From contig NZ_CP022825.1 of NCBI RefSeq assembly GCF_002269255.1, forward strand, positions 1 through 64,000: a stretch of DNA of 64,000 bases, read 5' to 3'. Shown here one piece after another: positions 51,495 through 59,427 of this stretch (position 1 is its first letter; every line of letters begins with the position of its first letter). The notes under the pieces are model-generated. The model saw only the letters and a list, made by a program, of their open reading frames with translations, did not search any database and had not been told where the DNA came from. Source of the DNA: Klebsiella quasivariicola. Its GTDB lineage: Bacteria; Pseudomonadota; Gammaproteobacteria; Enterobacterales; Enterobacteriaceae. Made by a program: the position numbers and the translations under genes.

Positions 51495-52085
51495 GGACCC
51501 CTTCGGCTCCTGGCCAGCTGCGCTGTCCAGTCGTCGAGCCACACTCCGCCAGGGCAGCTGCTGCGCACCTGCCGGGCTCCGCCGAACCCGCTACGCGGTT
51601 TCGGGCCTGACGGCTAGTGTCTGATGTCTGAAGTCAAGGTCAACGGCAGCGCTTGCTGCGACCGTCCCGGCCGCGCCGCTTTCACCGTGCCGGCGAAGGA
51701 CTGCCGGCACTCTGCGGGGCAACGCCGTTTCGCGCCCGCGCTCTTCGTCGTTGCGGCGGGTGCCTGCTCCTTTCCCCTGGTACCCGTATCACCCGTTTGA
51801 GTCCATTCGCCGGGGCTGAGACAAGCACAACCCGTCTTGCTGTCCAGGGGACGGCAGAGCCTTTCGCAATAAATTTTTCGCCGCCATTCCGCTGCCGCTT
51901 CATTAGACCGAAAAAAATTTCCCGCTCACCCCCGGACATCTGCACCGGGCCGTGCTCGTTTACGCCCTTGCGGCGAACGGCTCTCAAACGGGTGAAGGTT
52001 ATATCCAGGGGGCAGGTTCAGCAGGTCCCCGCACAAAGTCAAAACCGCGGCCCCGGCAACTCAACGGGTGATGGTTTTAAAAGGC
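51495..52085 (+). repeat. Long leading-region repeat, copy 2; Frpo/ssi-like
   Basis: Related to copy 1 along almost its whole length: CCTTCGGCTCCTGGCC-AGC, the CACTCCGC, CGCTACGCGGTTTCGGGCC and GCTAGTGTCTGATGTCTG blocks, the G/C-rich centre, and the tail GGTTATATCCAGGGG...GGGTGATGGTTTTAAA. A stretch near 51840-51920 differs. It ends 25 bp before the gene at 52113, as copy 1 does before ssb. Confidence 0.8.
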
Positions 52086-52112
52086 AGAAAAACAGACAAA
52101 GGAGAAAGCTGG

Positions 52113-52469
52113 ATGAGCACACAAAACGTCAACGTAAAACCCTCCACCAAAGAAAGCACAACCCTCCGGACTGACGGTTTTGTGCGCAACATTCATTCCC
52201 GAAACCCGTTCGATGTTATCCGCGCCGATGTAGTGCTGGAACGTATCGAGAAAAAGGCTGGTCGGAGCTGCGGGATGCATTACGAGCTGTATCAGGCCCA
52301 TCTGCTGGGTGGTGCGCTGGATTATCTGGATGCGCTGCCGTTGAAAGACCGTCCGGTGTTAATGGGCGCTGCGGCAAAGCGCGGCTATCTGCTGACGCTA
52401 GCCGAAGAGGAACGCGCGCTGGAAGCACGGGATGTACTGATGAGTGAACTGGCGGCAAACGACTGCTGA
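52113..52469 (+). CDS. Hypothetical protein with repeat-linked N-terminus (MSTQNVNVK...)
   Basis: A 118-residue protein with an AAAGGAGAAAG site. The first 16 residues (MSTQNVNVKPSTKEST) nearly match those of the gene at 54777 and resemble those of 57393 (MKVNTATRES). The rest is a helical domain (DVVLERIEKKAGRSCGMHYELYQAHLLGGALDYLDAL). It follows Frpo-like copy 2. Function unknown; the first genes after such promoters are made early after transfer. Confidence 0.65.
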   Translation: MSTQNVNVKPSTKESTTLRTDGFVRNIHSRNPFDVIRADVVLERIEKKAGRSCGMHYELYQAHLLGGALDYLDALPLKDRPVLMGAAAKRGYLLTLAEEERALEARDVLMSELAANDC

Positions 52470-52529
52470 GAAATAAACACGGATGGCGGCGTATCGCTGC
52501 CATCCCTTAAAGACCAGAGGTAACGCAAA

Positions 52530-52742
52530 ATGAAAGTATACGGCCATCAACACTCATCAGAGGCTTTCTCCCGGGAAACTTCCCCATCCTGTTTTGAACC
52601 AAAAGCGGAAAAGGTGATCGCTTTTCATGGAAAGGATGCCAGTTACGCCTATAACGTGCTGGCCGATCTGAAAGCCGCAGGTGCTTCATATACGCGCCGG
52701 AATATCATCGCCGATATGTTCCGCCGTCTGGGTGTGGAATGA
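52530..52742 (+). CDS. Hypothetical protein, 70 aa
   Basis: MKVYGHQHSSEAFSRETSPS, ending with KAAGASYTRRNIIADMFRRLGVE, a basic helix. It may be in the same transcript as the gene at 52113 (60 bp gap) and the one at 52753. No family recognised. Confidence 0.5.
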   Translation: MKVYGHQHSSEAFSRETSPSCFEPKAEKVIAFHGKDASYAYNVLADLKAAGASYTRRNIIADMFRRLGVE

Positions 52743-52752
52743 GGTCTGGGCA

Positions 52753-52977
52753 ATGGAACACGTGAAAGGAAAAATCCAGCAGGGGGCAGGGAACGCCTAT
52801 TTTGCAGGGATGCAGTGGCGCGGTATTACACTTGGACACGCCGATGCTGCAGCGCTTAACCAGTTTGATATCGATATCAGCAAAGCTCAGGCACCCGAAG
52901 CACGCACCTGGTTGCTTCAGAACAAAGCAGAATTCATCGCTCTGATCCTGGGCATTGAAGTCGTAAAGGTCGGGTAG
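52753..52977 (+). CDS. Hypothetical protein, 74 aa
   Basis: MEHVKGKIQQGAGNAYFAGMQWRGITLGHADAAALNQFDIDIS, with a C-terminal helix (ARTWLLQNKAEFIALILGIEVV). A weak GAGGT site lies upstream, 10 bp after the previous stop. Unknown function. It ends just before the HigBA operator. Confidence 0.5.
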   Translation: MEHVKGKIQQGAGNAYFAGMQWRGITLGHADAAALNQFDIDISKAQAPEARTWLLQNKAEFIALILGIEVVKVG

Positions 52978-52986
52978 TGAGAAGCT

Positions 52987-53026
52987 AGCTAACTTAGCTC
53001 TTGAGCTAAGTTAGCTTTTGAGCTAA
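52987..53026 (+). promoter_or_regulatory. Operator palindrome of the toxin-antitoxin operon
   Basis: AGCTAACTTAGCT (52987-52999) and AGCTAAGTTAGCT (53004-53016) form perfect 13-bp inverted arms with a 4-nt spacer; a further AGCTAA half-site follows at 53021. Such repeats before a HigBA-type operon are where the HTH antitoxin binds to repress transcription. Confidence 0.8.
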
Positions 53027-53057
53027 TGTGTGCACATACGGACTAGAGATTACATCC

Positions 53058-53378
53058 ATGTTCACAGTCATCTTTCATGATGAAGCTGAAAAAGAGTTTA
53101 CGGCTCTGCCTGCTGCCATTCGTGCAAAAATGGCCAGGCTACTCATGAAGCTGGAAGCAAACCCTCGCCAGCTACGCGAGCCAGATACCAAGCCGCTTGG
53201 AAACGGCCTTTTCGAAATACGTACAATGGGGGCAGATATCGCCCGCGGAATCTGGGTATATCAGAGTGGTGAACGTATTTTTCTACTTCGGATCTTTATC
53301 AAAAAATCGCCAAAAACGCCCCCGGCAGAAATAGATCAGGCACTTCGCAGACTGGAGGAAATGCAGAATGAAATATAA
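53058..53378 (+). CDS. higB: RelE/HigB-type toxin (Gp49-like)
   Basis: A 106-residue protein: MFTVIFHDEAEKEFTALPAAIRAKMARLLMKLEANPRQLREP, then LFEIRTMGADIARGIWVYQSGERIFLLRIFIKKSPKTPPAEIDQALRRLEE. This is the phage-derived Gp49-like/HigB family. These toxins cleave mRNA on the ribosome. Toxin first, antitoxin second is the higBA order. The 3' end overlaps the antitoxin start by 11 bp. Confidence 0.88.
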   Translation: MFTVIFHDEAEKEFTALPAAIRAKMARLLMKLEANPRQLREPDTKPLGNGLFEIRTMGADIARGIWVYQSGERIFLLRIFIKKSPKTPPAEIDQALRRLEEMQNEI

Positions 53379-53646
53379 AACCCTTAGCCAGGTTCATACC
53401 GAAGCAATGAACGATCATGAGTACAGCGCGGCATTCGAGGCAGAACAAGCCTCGGAGCTACTTCGGGAAACCTTAGCAACATGGAGAAAAGAAGCGGGTT
53501 TGACGTCGGCACAGGTTGCAGAACGTATGGGCATCAAAGCGCCTACTATCTCACGTATGGAGAAGAACGCTTCGCGAATGAGTATTCAGACGCTGGTTCG
53601 GTACGCCAGAGCCTGCGGTGTTAACTTTAAAATTCAGCAGGTTTGA
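53368..53646 (+). CDS. higA: HigA-type HTH antitoxin
   Basis: A 92-residue XRE-type protein. RKEAGLTSAQVAERMGIKAPTISRMEKNASRMSIQTLVRYARACG is a classical helix-turn-helix. The N-terminal part (SLSQVHTEAMNDHEYSAAFEAE-like wording) should wrap the toxin. It overlaps the toxin gene and is followed immediately (0 bp) by another HTH gene. Confidence 0.88.
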   Translation: MKYKTLSQVHTEAMNDHEYSAAFEAEQASELLRETLATWRKEAGLTSAQVAERMGIKAPTISRMEKNASRMSIQTLVRYARACGVNFKIQQV

Positions 53647-54060
53647 ATGATTAGCGATGCCAATAAAGCGGTGAATGACCTGGCGAGTATTGTCCCTCTG
53701 CCGGGTGGCAGTTCGTCCCGCAAAGATTACGAAGATGCACGTAAACTCGTTGAGTATCTTCTGGAACATGACCCGGACAGCCCGCTGGTTGATATACTGA
53801 CTGCCCGCATTGATGCCTGGGAAAATAACGCGGTGGAATTTGAAGAATTTAATACGCGCATCGAAGCTGGTAAAAACGGTGTATCGTTGCTGCGGGTTCT
53901 TATGCAGCAACGCGGGCTTTCACAGTCCGATTTTGAAAACGAGATAGGCAAAAAATCACTCGTCAGCCGGATCCTCAGTGGTGAACGCAGTTTGACCCTT
54001 GATCACATGCGGGCGCTGGCAAATCGATTTCAAATCCCGGTCTCGATGTTTGTTGACTGA
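53647..54060 (+). CDS. Second HTH (HigA-like) protein in the TA operon
   Basis: A 137-residue protein whose ATG directly follows the higA stop. The C-terminal half is an XRE/HigA-type domain (LLRVLMQQRGLSQSDFENEIGKKSLVSRILSGERSLTLDHMRALANRFQIPVSMFVD). The N-terminal half is helical and acidic, like the antitoxin of the HigA2/MqsA-like and HTH-DUF families. It makes the operon a three-gene TA with two antitoxin-like proteins. It could be a second regulator or chaperone. Confidence 0.8.
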   Translation: MISDANKAVNDLASIVPLPGGSSSRKDYEDARKLVEYLLEHDPDSPLVDILTARIDAWENNAVEFEEFNTRIEAGKNGVSLLRVLMQQRGLSQSDFENEIGKKSLVSRILSGERSLTLDHMRALANRFQIPVSMFVD

Positions 54061-54280
54061 TTCGGGAACAGAGCAGGCGAAGGGGGCATCGGTCCCCGTC
54101 TGGCCGCGCCTCGAAAGACCGCGCGCCTGCGGCGCCGGGAAAACCGGGCCGCGCTGACGCGCCGCCCGCATTTCCTTTCCGCGTCTTCCCTGTTTGCTGC
54201 CTGCTGTCTGCCTGCTTCCTCTTCTTCTCCCTGCTGTGATGTCTCTTTTTAACCCTTAAAGGCTTTAAAAGCACACCCGC

Positions 54281-54680
54281 ACTGGACACCTTCGGCTCCC
54301 GGCCAGCTGCGCTGTCCGGTCGTCGAGCCACACTCCGCTAACCGCGAAAAGACGCGGTAAGCTCCGCCGAACCCGCTACGCGGTTTCGGGCCTGCCGGCT
54401 AGTGTCTGATGTCTGAGGTCAAGGTCAACGGCAGCGCTTGCTGCGACCGTCCCGGTCGCGCCGCTTTCACCGTGCCGGCGAAGGACTGCCGGCACTCTGA
54501 TGGCGCCACGCCGTTCCGTCGTGTCGGGTGTGTTCATTCTCATCCCTTCCCCTGGTGAGTCATCTCTCGTCCGTTCCCCGGCGAAGGGCTGGTCGTAGCA
54601 CCGCCGTGTCGTCACCCAAGGGGTAAATAAACTCCGCCAAAAACTTTTTGCCAGGGACCGCAAAAACTTTTTGTCTCCGC
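54281..54680 (+). repeat. Long leading-region repeat, copy 3 (partial); Frpo/ssi-like
   Basis: Starts with GGACACCTTCGGCTCCCGGCC and holds the AAGACGCGGTAAGCTCCGCC, CGCTACGCGGTTTCGGGCC and GCTAGTGTCTGATGTCTG blocks of copies 1 and 2, and later AAAAACTTTTTGCCAGGG-type sequence as in copy 1. The final GGTTATATCCAGG tail is missing or diverged. It lies upstream of the gene at 54777. The preceding 54061-54280 holds no gene, only G/C-rich inverted repeats. Confidence 0.75.
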
Positions 54681-54776
54681 CCCTTGTTCTCCTCCTTACG
54701 ACGTTGCTCCTTTGCCCTTTGCCGCCAGGGAACTCACCGAGAGATGGATTAACCACCAGACCAGAGGAAAAGCAGA

Positions 54777-55157
54777 ATGAACACACAGAACGTCAACGTC
54801 AAAACCGCCACCAAAGAATCTACCGAAAGATGGGTTGAAAACCTTCTGGCCAACGCGATTAGCGAGCAAAAGAGCCTCCTGCTGCATCTGGTAGAGCTTA
54901 AAAACAAGCGTCTGAGAGAAAGCGAAAGAAGTGAACTGGTATGGGGCGCGTTGATGCGTATGGCTGATAACGTCCTGGGTGCGGGAGTGGTTGACTGGCA
55001 CGCTGACGTTCTGCAGGTGCATTTCGGCGTTGCTCAACCATGGCTGCAGTCCCGGAAACTCGTTGAGCTTCTTTTTGGTGATACCGGTAAGGAAGCGTGG
55101 AATGACGCACGCAAATACATTGCTGACTCAATGCGCGCTGAACGCCATATGCCATGA
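54777..55157 (+). CDS. Hypothetical protein with repeat-linked N-terminus (MNTQNVNVK...)
   Basis: A 126-residue protein. The N-terminal MNTQNVNVKTATKESTERW is almost the same as at 52113; the remainder differs (VENLLANAISEQKSLLLHLVELKNKRLRESERSELVWGALMRMADNVLG). A GAGGAAAAGC site is upstream. It follows Frpo-like copy 3. A shared N-terminus on different bodies suggests a conserved expression or targeting signal. Confidence 0.65.
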   Translation: MNTQNVNVKTATKESTERWVENLLANAISEQKSLLLHLVELKNKRLRESERSELVWGALMRMADNVLGAGVVDWHADVLQVHFGVAQPWLQSRKLVELLFGDTGKEAWNDARKYIADSMRAERHMP

Positions 55158-55222
55158 ATCTGCTTTTTTACCCAACATCTGGCGGTCCGGGGGCCGCCGG
55201 TGATCCACATAAGGAGAGATGT

Positions 55223-55570
55223 ATGAACTTACACCTGATCGAATCCTCTGCAGTCCTGGGAATGCAGACCACCGCAGAGGCAGAACGTGCGTACTGGTTG
55301 AGTCGCCGTAACGATGCGGTGAAAGCACCGGAAGAAATCGACGTTCATGCCTTTCACGAGGCGCTGGGCCTGATGTATCCGCTCAACTGGTCAACAAGTG
55401 AGAACGGCGAGTGGGAAACGTTCATGCTGCAGGAGATGGTCTGCTGTGACGTGACAGAGATATACGCCCGCTACGGAGCCAGATATTTCCGGCTGCGGGA
55501 TGTGTGCAACCTGAGCCATGCGCAGATTACAACGCGCATTAAGGAGGAATTTAACCTGTTCCGGAAATGA
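55223..55570 (+). CDS. Hypothetical leading-region protein, 115 aa
   Basis: AAGGAGAG before the ATG. MNLHLIESSAVLGMQTTAEAERAYWLSRRNDAVKAPEEIDVHAFHEALGLMYPLNW: acidic, helical; two adjacent Cys (MVCCDVTEI). A terminator follows directly, so the transcript from copy 3 may end here. Unknown family. Confidence 0.6.
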   Translation: MNLHLIESSAVLGMQTTAEAERAYWLSRRNDAVKAPEEIDVHAFHEALGLMYPLNWSTSENGEWETFMLQEMVCCDVTEIYARYGARYFRLRDVCNLSHAQITTRIKEEFNLFRK

Positions 55571-55572
55571 AA

Positions 55573-55594
55573 AAAGCAGGGAAAACCCTGCTTT
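55573..55594 (+). terminator. Rho-independent terminator
   Basis: AAAGCAGGG-AAAA-CCCTGCTTT just after the stop of the previous gene. The T-run is short, but the symmetric A and T arms allow either direction. Confidence 0.75.
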
Positions 55595-55657
55595 ATCCAC
55601 GCCGTAAAAGTCGCGGTAACGATTTTTTCGGCTGTTCAAATTAACTTAGAGGTACAT

Positions 55658-55888
55658 ATGAACCTATCCATTCTTTCACCTTCCACTGAGGCTGTAAAGC
55701 CCCGTCGTCATCCACGTATCCAGCGAGACGATATTGCGGCCCAGGAGATTGATCCGGCGCTGAAAGCCTTCGGACGGCATATTGCCCGCAGTATTCGTAA
55801 GGGGCGCGGCGTTCATATCCCCGCGATGAACAACACCGCCTTCGGGCAGGTACTCCGCACACTTGAACTCAAACGCGCATGTAACTGA
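55658..55888 (+). CDS. Hypothetical protein, 76 aa
   Basis: MNLSILSPSTEAVKPRRHPRIQRDDIAAQEIDPALKAFGRHIARSIRKGRG: small, strongly basic, probably nucleic-acid binding. It lies 46 bp before the methylase-like gene and is possibly coupled to it. A TTAGAGGT site precedes the ATG. No family recognised. Confidence 0.55.
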   Translation: MNLSILSPSTEAVKPRRHPRIQRDDIAAQEIDPALKAFGRHIARSIRKGRGVHIPAMNNTAFGQVLRTLELKRACN

Positions 55889-55934
55889 TAAGGTGAGCCG
55901 CTCCTTCGGGAGCGGCAACAGCGGAGATAATGTT

Positions 55935-56768
55935 ATGTCACAGCTGAGTTTTGCCGATGTGTTCAATCTGGCCAGAGAAACTGCGGATAACCGCCCTGTC
56001 ATTCAGGCAGGGCAGCAGATCGCGGAAACGGTGCCCACGGTTCATCGTATGATGAGCGAGCAGTACAGCCGGGGCCGTTTTATCCGCGTATTTAAGGATA
56101 CGGGCCGCCATCTGGGGCGCTGGGAAGTGTTCAGTGATTTTCTGTCGCTTGCCGCCAGCGAGCTGGATATGGCCCGGATACGAACGCCGGAGAGCATGGA
56201 GCACTGCCGGAAAATCTGCGCCCGGTACGAGGCCACCGACATCGCGAACATGCAGGAAATGTTCTGCCTGATGGTGTGTGCGCTGGAGGCGAAATTTCAT
56301 GATTTTCTCGGTGCCATTTTCATGGAGCTTGAACTCGGAGATAACTTTCGCGGGCAGTATTTTACCCCGTATTCAGTGCAGTGTCTGATGGCGCGGATGC
56401 TGATGCCAGGCGTCAGAGACACTATCCGCCGGGAAGGGATTGCCACCGTCAGCGATCCGGCGTGTGGGGCTGCCGGGATGCTGATCGCCTATGCAGAGTG
56501 CCTGCTTGAAGCTGATATCAACCCCTCCATGCACATGTTCGGCAGCTGCATTGACATCGATCCGGTGGCGGCCGATATGGCATTCATCCAGCTGTCACTG
56601 CTGGGGATAGCGGCGGAAGTGGTGACGGGCAACACGCTCACGATGCAGATCCGGCGTGTGAGGTATACCCCGGTTTTCTACCTCAATGACTTTGAAAAAC
56701 GACTGGCAGATCTGCGCCGGTTCAGGGCTATGCGGGACTTTATGCGCGGAATACAGGAGGCCGCGTAA
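55935..56768 (+). CDS. N6-type DNA methyltransferase-like protein without motif IV
   Basis: 277 residues from MSQLSFADVFNLARETADNRP. It has the helical N-terminus and FRGQYFTPYSVQCLMARML of type I HsdM-like proteins, and motif I VSDPACGAAGMLIAYAECL, then a second acidic strand (FGSCIDIDPVAADMAFIQLSLLGI). At the expected place of the catalytic motif IV (N/D-P-P-Y/F) only GNTLTMQIRRVRYTPVFYLND is seen. It may bind S-adenosylmethionine but not methylate, or be specialised. Related genes are common in IncF leading regions. Confidence 0.75.
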   Translation: MSQLSFADVFNLARETADNRPVIQAGQQIAETVPTVHRMMSEQYSRGRFIRVFKDTGRHLGRWEVFSDFLSLAASELDMARIRTPESMEHCRKICARYEATDIANMQEMFCLMVCALEAKFHDFLGAIFMELELGDNFRGQYFTPYSVQCLMARMLMPGVRDTIRREGIATVSDPACGAAGMLIAYAECLLEADINPSMHMFGSCIDIDPVAADMAFIQLSLLGIAAEVVTGNTLTMQIRRVRYTPVFYLNDFEKRLADLRRFRAMRDFMRGIQEAA

Positions 56769-57392
56769 ATAACCGGAAGGGCAGGGGATAACCTGCCCGA
56801 CTGCGTTGAAAGGCCGCAGCGCCTGTGGCGCTGAATAATACCGGCTGCGCTACGCGCCGCCCGTATTACTCCGGCGCGGTATTATCTCATCAATATTCTT
56901 TATTCATCTCTGTTACATCGCTTCCGCTATTCTGCTGTGTATCTCTTCCGCTATTTATCTCTGATGAAAGATTAAATAAATACTGACCCGGGCGTCGTCC
57001 CTGTCGGGACACGGCTGTCGTGAACAGAGCCAGCAAGCTGTCTCTGCCCTGTCGGGCTTCCATCCTGACGCAAATTCAAAATCTCGCTTGCTGCATCCTT
57101 ATCAGGATGCGCCGCTCTCACCGTGGCGATAAATACCCGCCACTCCAGGGCCTGAACGTGAATCCGATAAACACCGGATTGACGTTCAGGGTTGTGCGCA
57201 TTCTCACTCCTGCTCGATATCGCCCGGCTTCATTTTTCGCGGAGGGCTGCTTTTAGCATCAGCCGTGGAGGAAATAAAGGGGTATATAAACGCCGCGCGC
57301 CCCTTTATTTCCTCCCCGTCGGCTGCAAATTGCCCTTCGCCGCTCAGTGATGAAGTCGAACGATTTAATAAACCGCGAAGGAGAAAATCAGT
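56769..57392. other. 620-bp non-coding region with a long hairpin
   Basis: No supportable gene. G/C-rich inverted repeats occupy 56800-56900. A near-perfect hairpin (16-nt arms CCTGAACGTGAATCCG / CGGATTGACGTTCAGG, one mismatch, 8-nt loop) sits at 57151-57190, upstream of the ardB-like gene. By position it could be a fourth single-strand promoter-like signal of different sequence. Confidence 0.5.
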
Positions 57393-57923
57393 ATGCGCAC
57401 AATGAAAGTCAACACCGCCACTCGTGAATCAGACGAACAGTTTAAAACAGATAAATATCTGCGCAGTGCCGTAACCAATGGTAAAGCTCGCCTGGATTTT
57501 ATCCCGGAGCTCTTTTTTACGCCGTTAGCCGATACTATGGCCGCGAACTGGTTACGCCAGCATTCTGAATACGACGGCGGTTCCTGGTCTTACTGGGTTA
57601 TTCCACAGGGTGTCGGCGGGAATATTGCACCCAACAGCATCCAGTTCATTACCACGCAGACCGGATATATCGCACCTGAAGGTGAGCAGCGTTACAGGAT
57701 GTGCATCCCGGGAAATTATTTCGAAGGTGAGGTCAGCGCTGATGCAGCAGGCATTATTGCCACGCTGATGATTATGAACAGGCTGTCATGGCACGTGGCT
57801 GAAATGGGGCCGCAATATGACCAGATCTGCAGGCGACTGGTTTCACGGCAGGATGCACTGAAGGATTATATCAGCATTATTCATCATCCCGAACGGCATT
57901 TAATATGGCGGGCAATTGATTAA
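57393..57923 (+). CDS. Second ArdB/KlcA-type antirestriction protein
   Basis: A 176-residue protein from MRTMKVNTATRESDEQF, with GAAGGAG before the ATG. The ArdB core is visible: FTPLADTMAANWLRQHSEYDGGSWSYWVIPQG and CIPGNYFEGEVSADAAGIIATLMIMNRLSWHVAE, matching the klcA gene at 42900 in pattern but clearly divergent. The N-terminal extension resembles the NVNVKTATKEST peptides of the two upstream genes. As the first gene to enter the recipient, it would be made very early. Confidence 0.82.
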   Translation: MRTMKVNTATRESDEQFKTDKYLRSAVTNGKARLDFIPELFFTPLADTMAANWLRQHSEYDGGSWSYWVIPQGVGGNIAPNSIQFITTQTGYIAPEGEQRYRMCIPGNYFEGEVSADAAGIIATLMIMNRLSWHVAEMGPQYDQICRRLVSRQDALKDYISIIHHPERHLIWRAID

Positions 57924-57960
57924 TCACTTCCCTGTTCTGAAGACCTCATGAATGAGGTCT

Positions 57961-58440
57961 TCATTTTGTTGTTAAAGATGACTGGCCGGCATTTTTATTT
58001 TTCTTGATAGCGAGGTAGATGGCCTCAATCTTCCTGGCGTACTCCAGTCGTCGCATGGCCTGCCTGTCCGTTCTCCGGAACCCGGCGTTGTAGGCGCCGA
58101 CTGCCTCCCAGCTGACTCCCCATTTTTTAAAAGCCAGTGCCAGATAATAAGCACCGGTGTAAATATTCAGACAGGCATCAGTCAGAAGGTGTCCCGGTTT
58201 AATACCGTACTGCGACAGTTCACCCTGGTGTTGCGAGTCGATCTGCATCAGTCCGGCACCGTAGCCAGCTCCCGGGTTTTTCCCGATGGCATTCACCTTC
58301 CATTTAGACTCCTGCCATGAAATAGCCCGCAGCAGATCGGGATCTATTCGATAGTCCCGTCCTGCCATATCAAAACAATCCGCAGACCAGGCAGGCATGG
58401 AAATTAAAAGCAGGGTGGCTAATACCAGTTGTTTTCTCAA
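57961..58440 (-). CDS. Conjugative lytic transglycosylase (orf169/VirB1-like)
   Basis: A 159-residue protein with a signal peptide (MRKQLVLATLLLISMPAWS, cleaved before ADC) and an SLT domain: CFDMAGRDYRIDPDLLRAISWQESKWKVNAIGKNPGAGYGAGLMQID, with the catalytic Glu in WQESKW and a GLMQID motif, and AVGAYNAGF. It opens peptidoglycan for the transfer apparatus. It is the F gene X/orf169 in its usual place next to oriT, transcribed away from tra. Confidence 0.93.
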   Translation of the reverse strand: MRKQLVLATLLLISMPAWSADCFDMAGRDYRIDPDLLRAISWQESKWKVNAIGKNPGAGYGAGLMQIDSQHQGELSQYGIKPGHLLTDACLNIYTGAYYLALAFKKWGVSWEAVGAYNAGFRRTDRQAMRRLEYARKIEAIYLAIKKNKNAGQSSLTTK

Positions 58441-58872
58441 AAGACTCCCTCCGGGTCGATTCCTGCAAATACGTTAACCCAGACCAGAACCAGACTCAAC
58501 AGATATGCACTCCTCACCAAAAAATCACCACACACTACGCAAAATTAAAATTTTGCAGATTGCTATTTGGAAACAGTGAGTTAACGTGGCTTATATTATT
58601 TTATTTAATATAAGCTAATGTGTTAGTGAATCAAAAACGATTCACTGACGATTCATAGGTAATTCGATAACGAATCGTTTACGATTCATTTTATTGGAAT
58701 CAGAGAGTTAAGATGAATTGACTTGTAATTCAATTCATGATGTGATTTGCATAGTGAATTGCAAAAGAAAGGCCTGAGACATGATTCAATTCACGAATCA
58801 AATTGCAAGTCCTTCGCATGGTTTTGAATCTGAGAAATAGATACAGGTTTTGATTTTAATAAGGAGATCGAG
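58441..58872 (+). other. oriT: Origin of transfer oriT (F type) and traM promoter region
   Basis: An inverted repeat GCAAAATTAAAATTTTGC lies at 58539-58556 next to a minus-strand nic-like sequence GTGTGTGGTGATTTTTTGGTG. By analogy with F (GTGT/GGTG) the nick would fall between 58529 and 58530 on the minus strand. Then follow A/T-rich DNA and repeated GATTCA/GAATC words (about 58629-58800) that should bind TraM, TraY and IHF. Leading-region genes lie to the left and tra genes to the right. Confidence 0.85.
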
Positions 58873-59262
58873 ATGGGTAAAGTGCAGGCCTACCCCAGTG
58901 ATGAGGTGTGTGAGAAAATTAATGCGATTGTGGAAAAACGCAGAATGGAGGGGGCCAAGGATAAGGATGTCAGCTTTTCCAGTATATCTACAATGTTACT
59001 TGAGTTAGGCTTACGTGTTTATGAAGCTCAGATGGAACGTAAAGAGTCTGGTTTCAACCAGATGGCATTCAACAGAGCATTACTTGAAAGTGTTGTGAAA
59101 ACACAATTTTCAGTGAATAAAATTCTGGGTATTGAGTGCCTGAGTCCTCATGTTAAAGATGATCCCCGGTGGCAATGGAAGAGTATGGTTCTGAATATCC
59201 AGGAGGATGTTCAGGAAGCCATGCGAAATTTTTTTCCTGATGAAGATGCTGAGGAAGAGTAA
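58873..59262 (+). CDS. traM: Relaxosome protein TraM
   Basis: A 129-residue protein: MGKVQAYPSDEVCEKINAIVEKRRMEGAKDKDVSFSSISTMLLELGLRVYEAQMERK is the TraM N-terminal ribbon-helix-helix. The C-terminal tetramerisation helices end in an acidic tail (FFPDEDAEEE) that contacts coupling protein TraD. AAGGAGATCGAG is the ribosome site. It binds the repeats just upstream and represses its own promoter. Confidence 0.96.
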   Translation: MGKVQAYPSDEVCEKINAIVEKRRMEGAKDKDVSFSSISTMLLELGLRVYEAQMERKESGFNQMAFNRALLESVVKTQFSVNKILGIECLSPHVKDDPRWQWKSMVLNIQEDVQEAMRNFFPDEDAEEE

Positions 59263-59427
59263 TTTAAGATTTTTCGTAATAATGAAGCTAATAGTGTTAG
59301 TTTGCAGGAATTCATTCATTGTATATGTGATTATTCTAAGGATGGTTTAAAATTCAGTGTAAAGATCTGCTCATATTAGATGATTTTGTTGTGTGTAGGT
59401 TTTATAATTGGGATGTAGTTTAAAATT

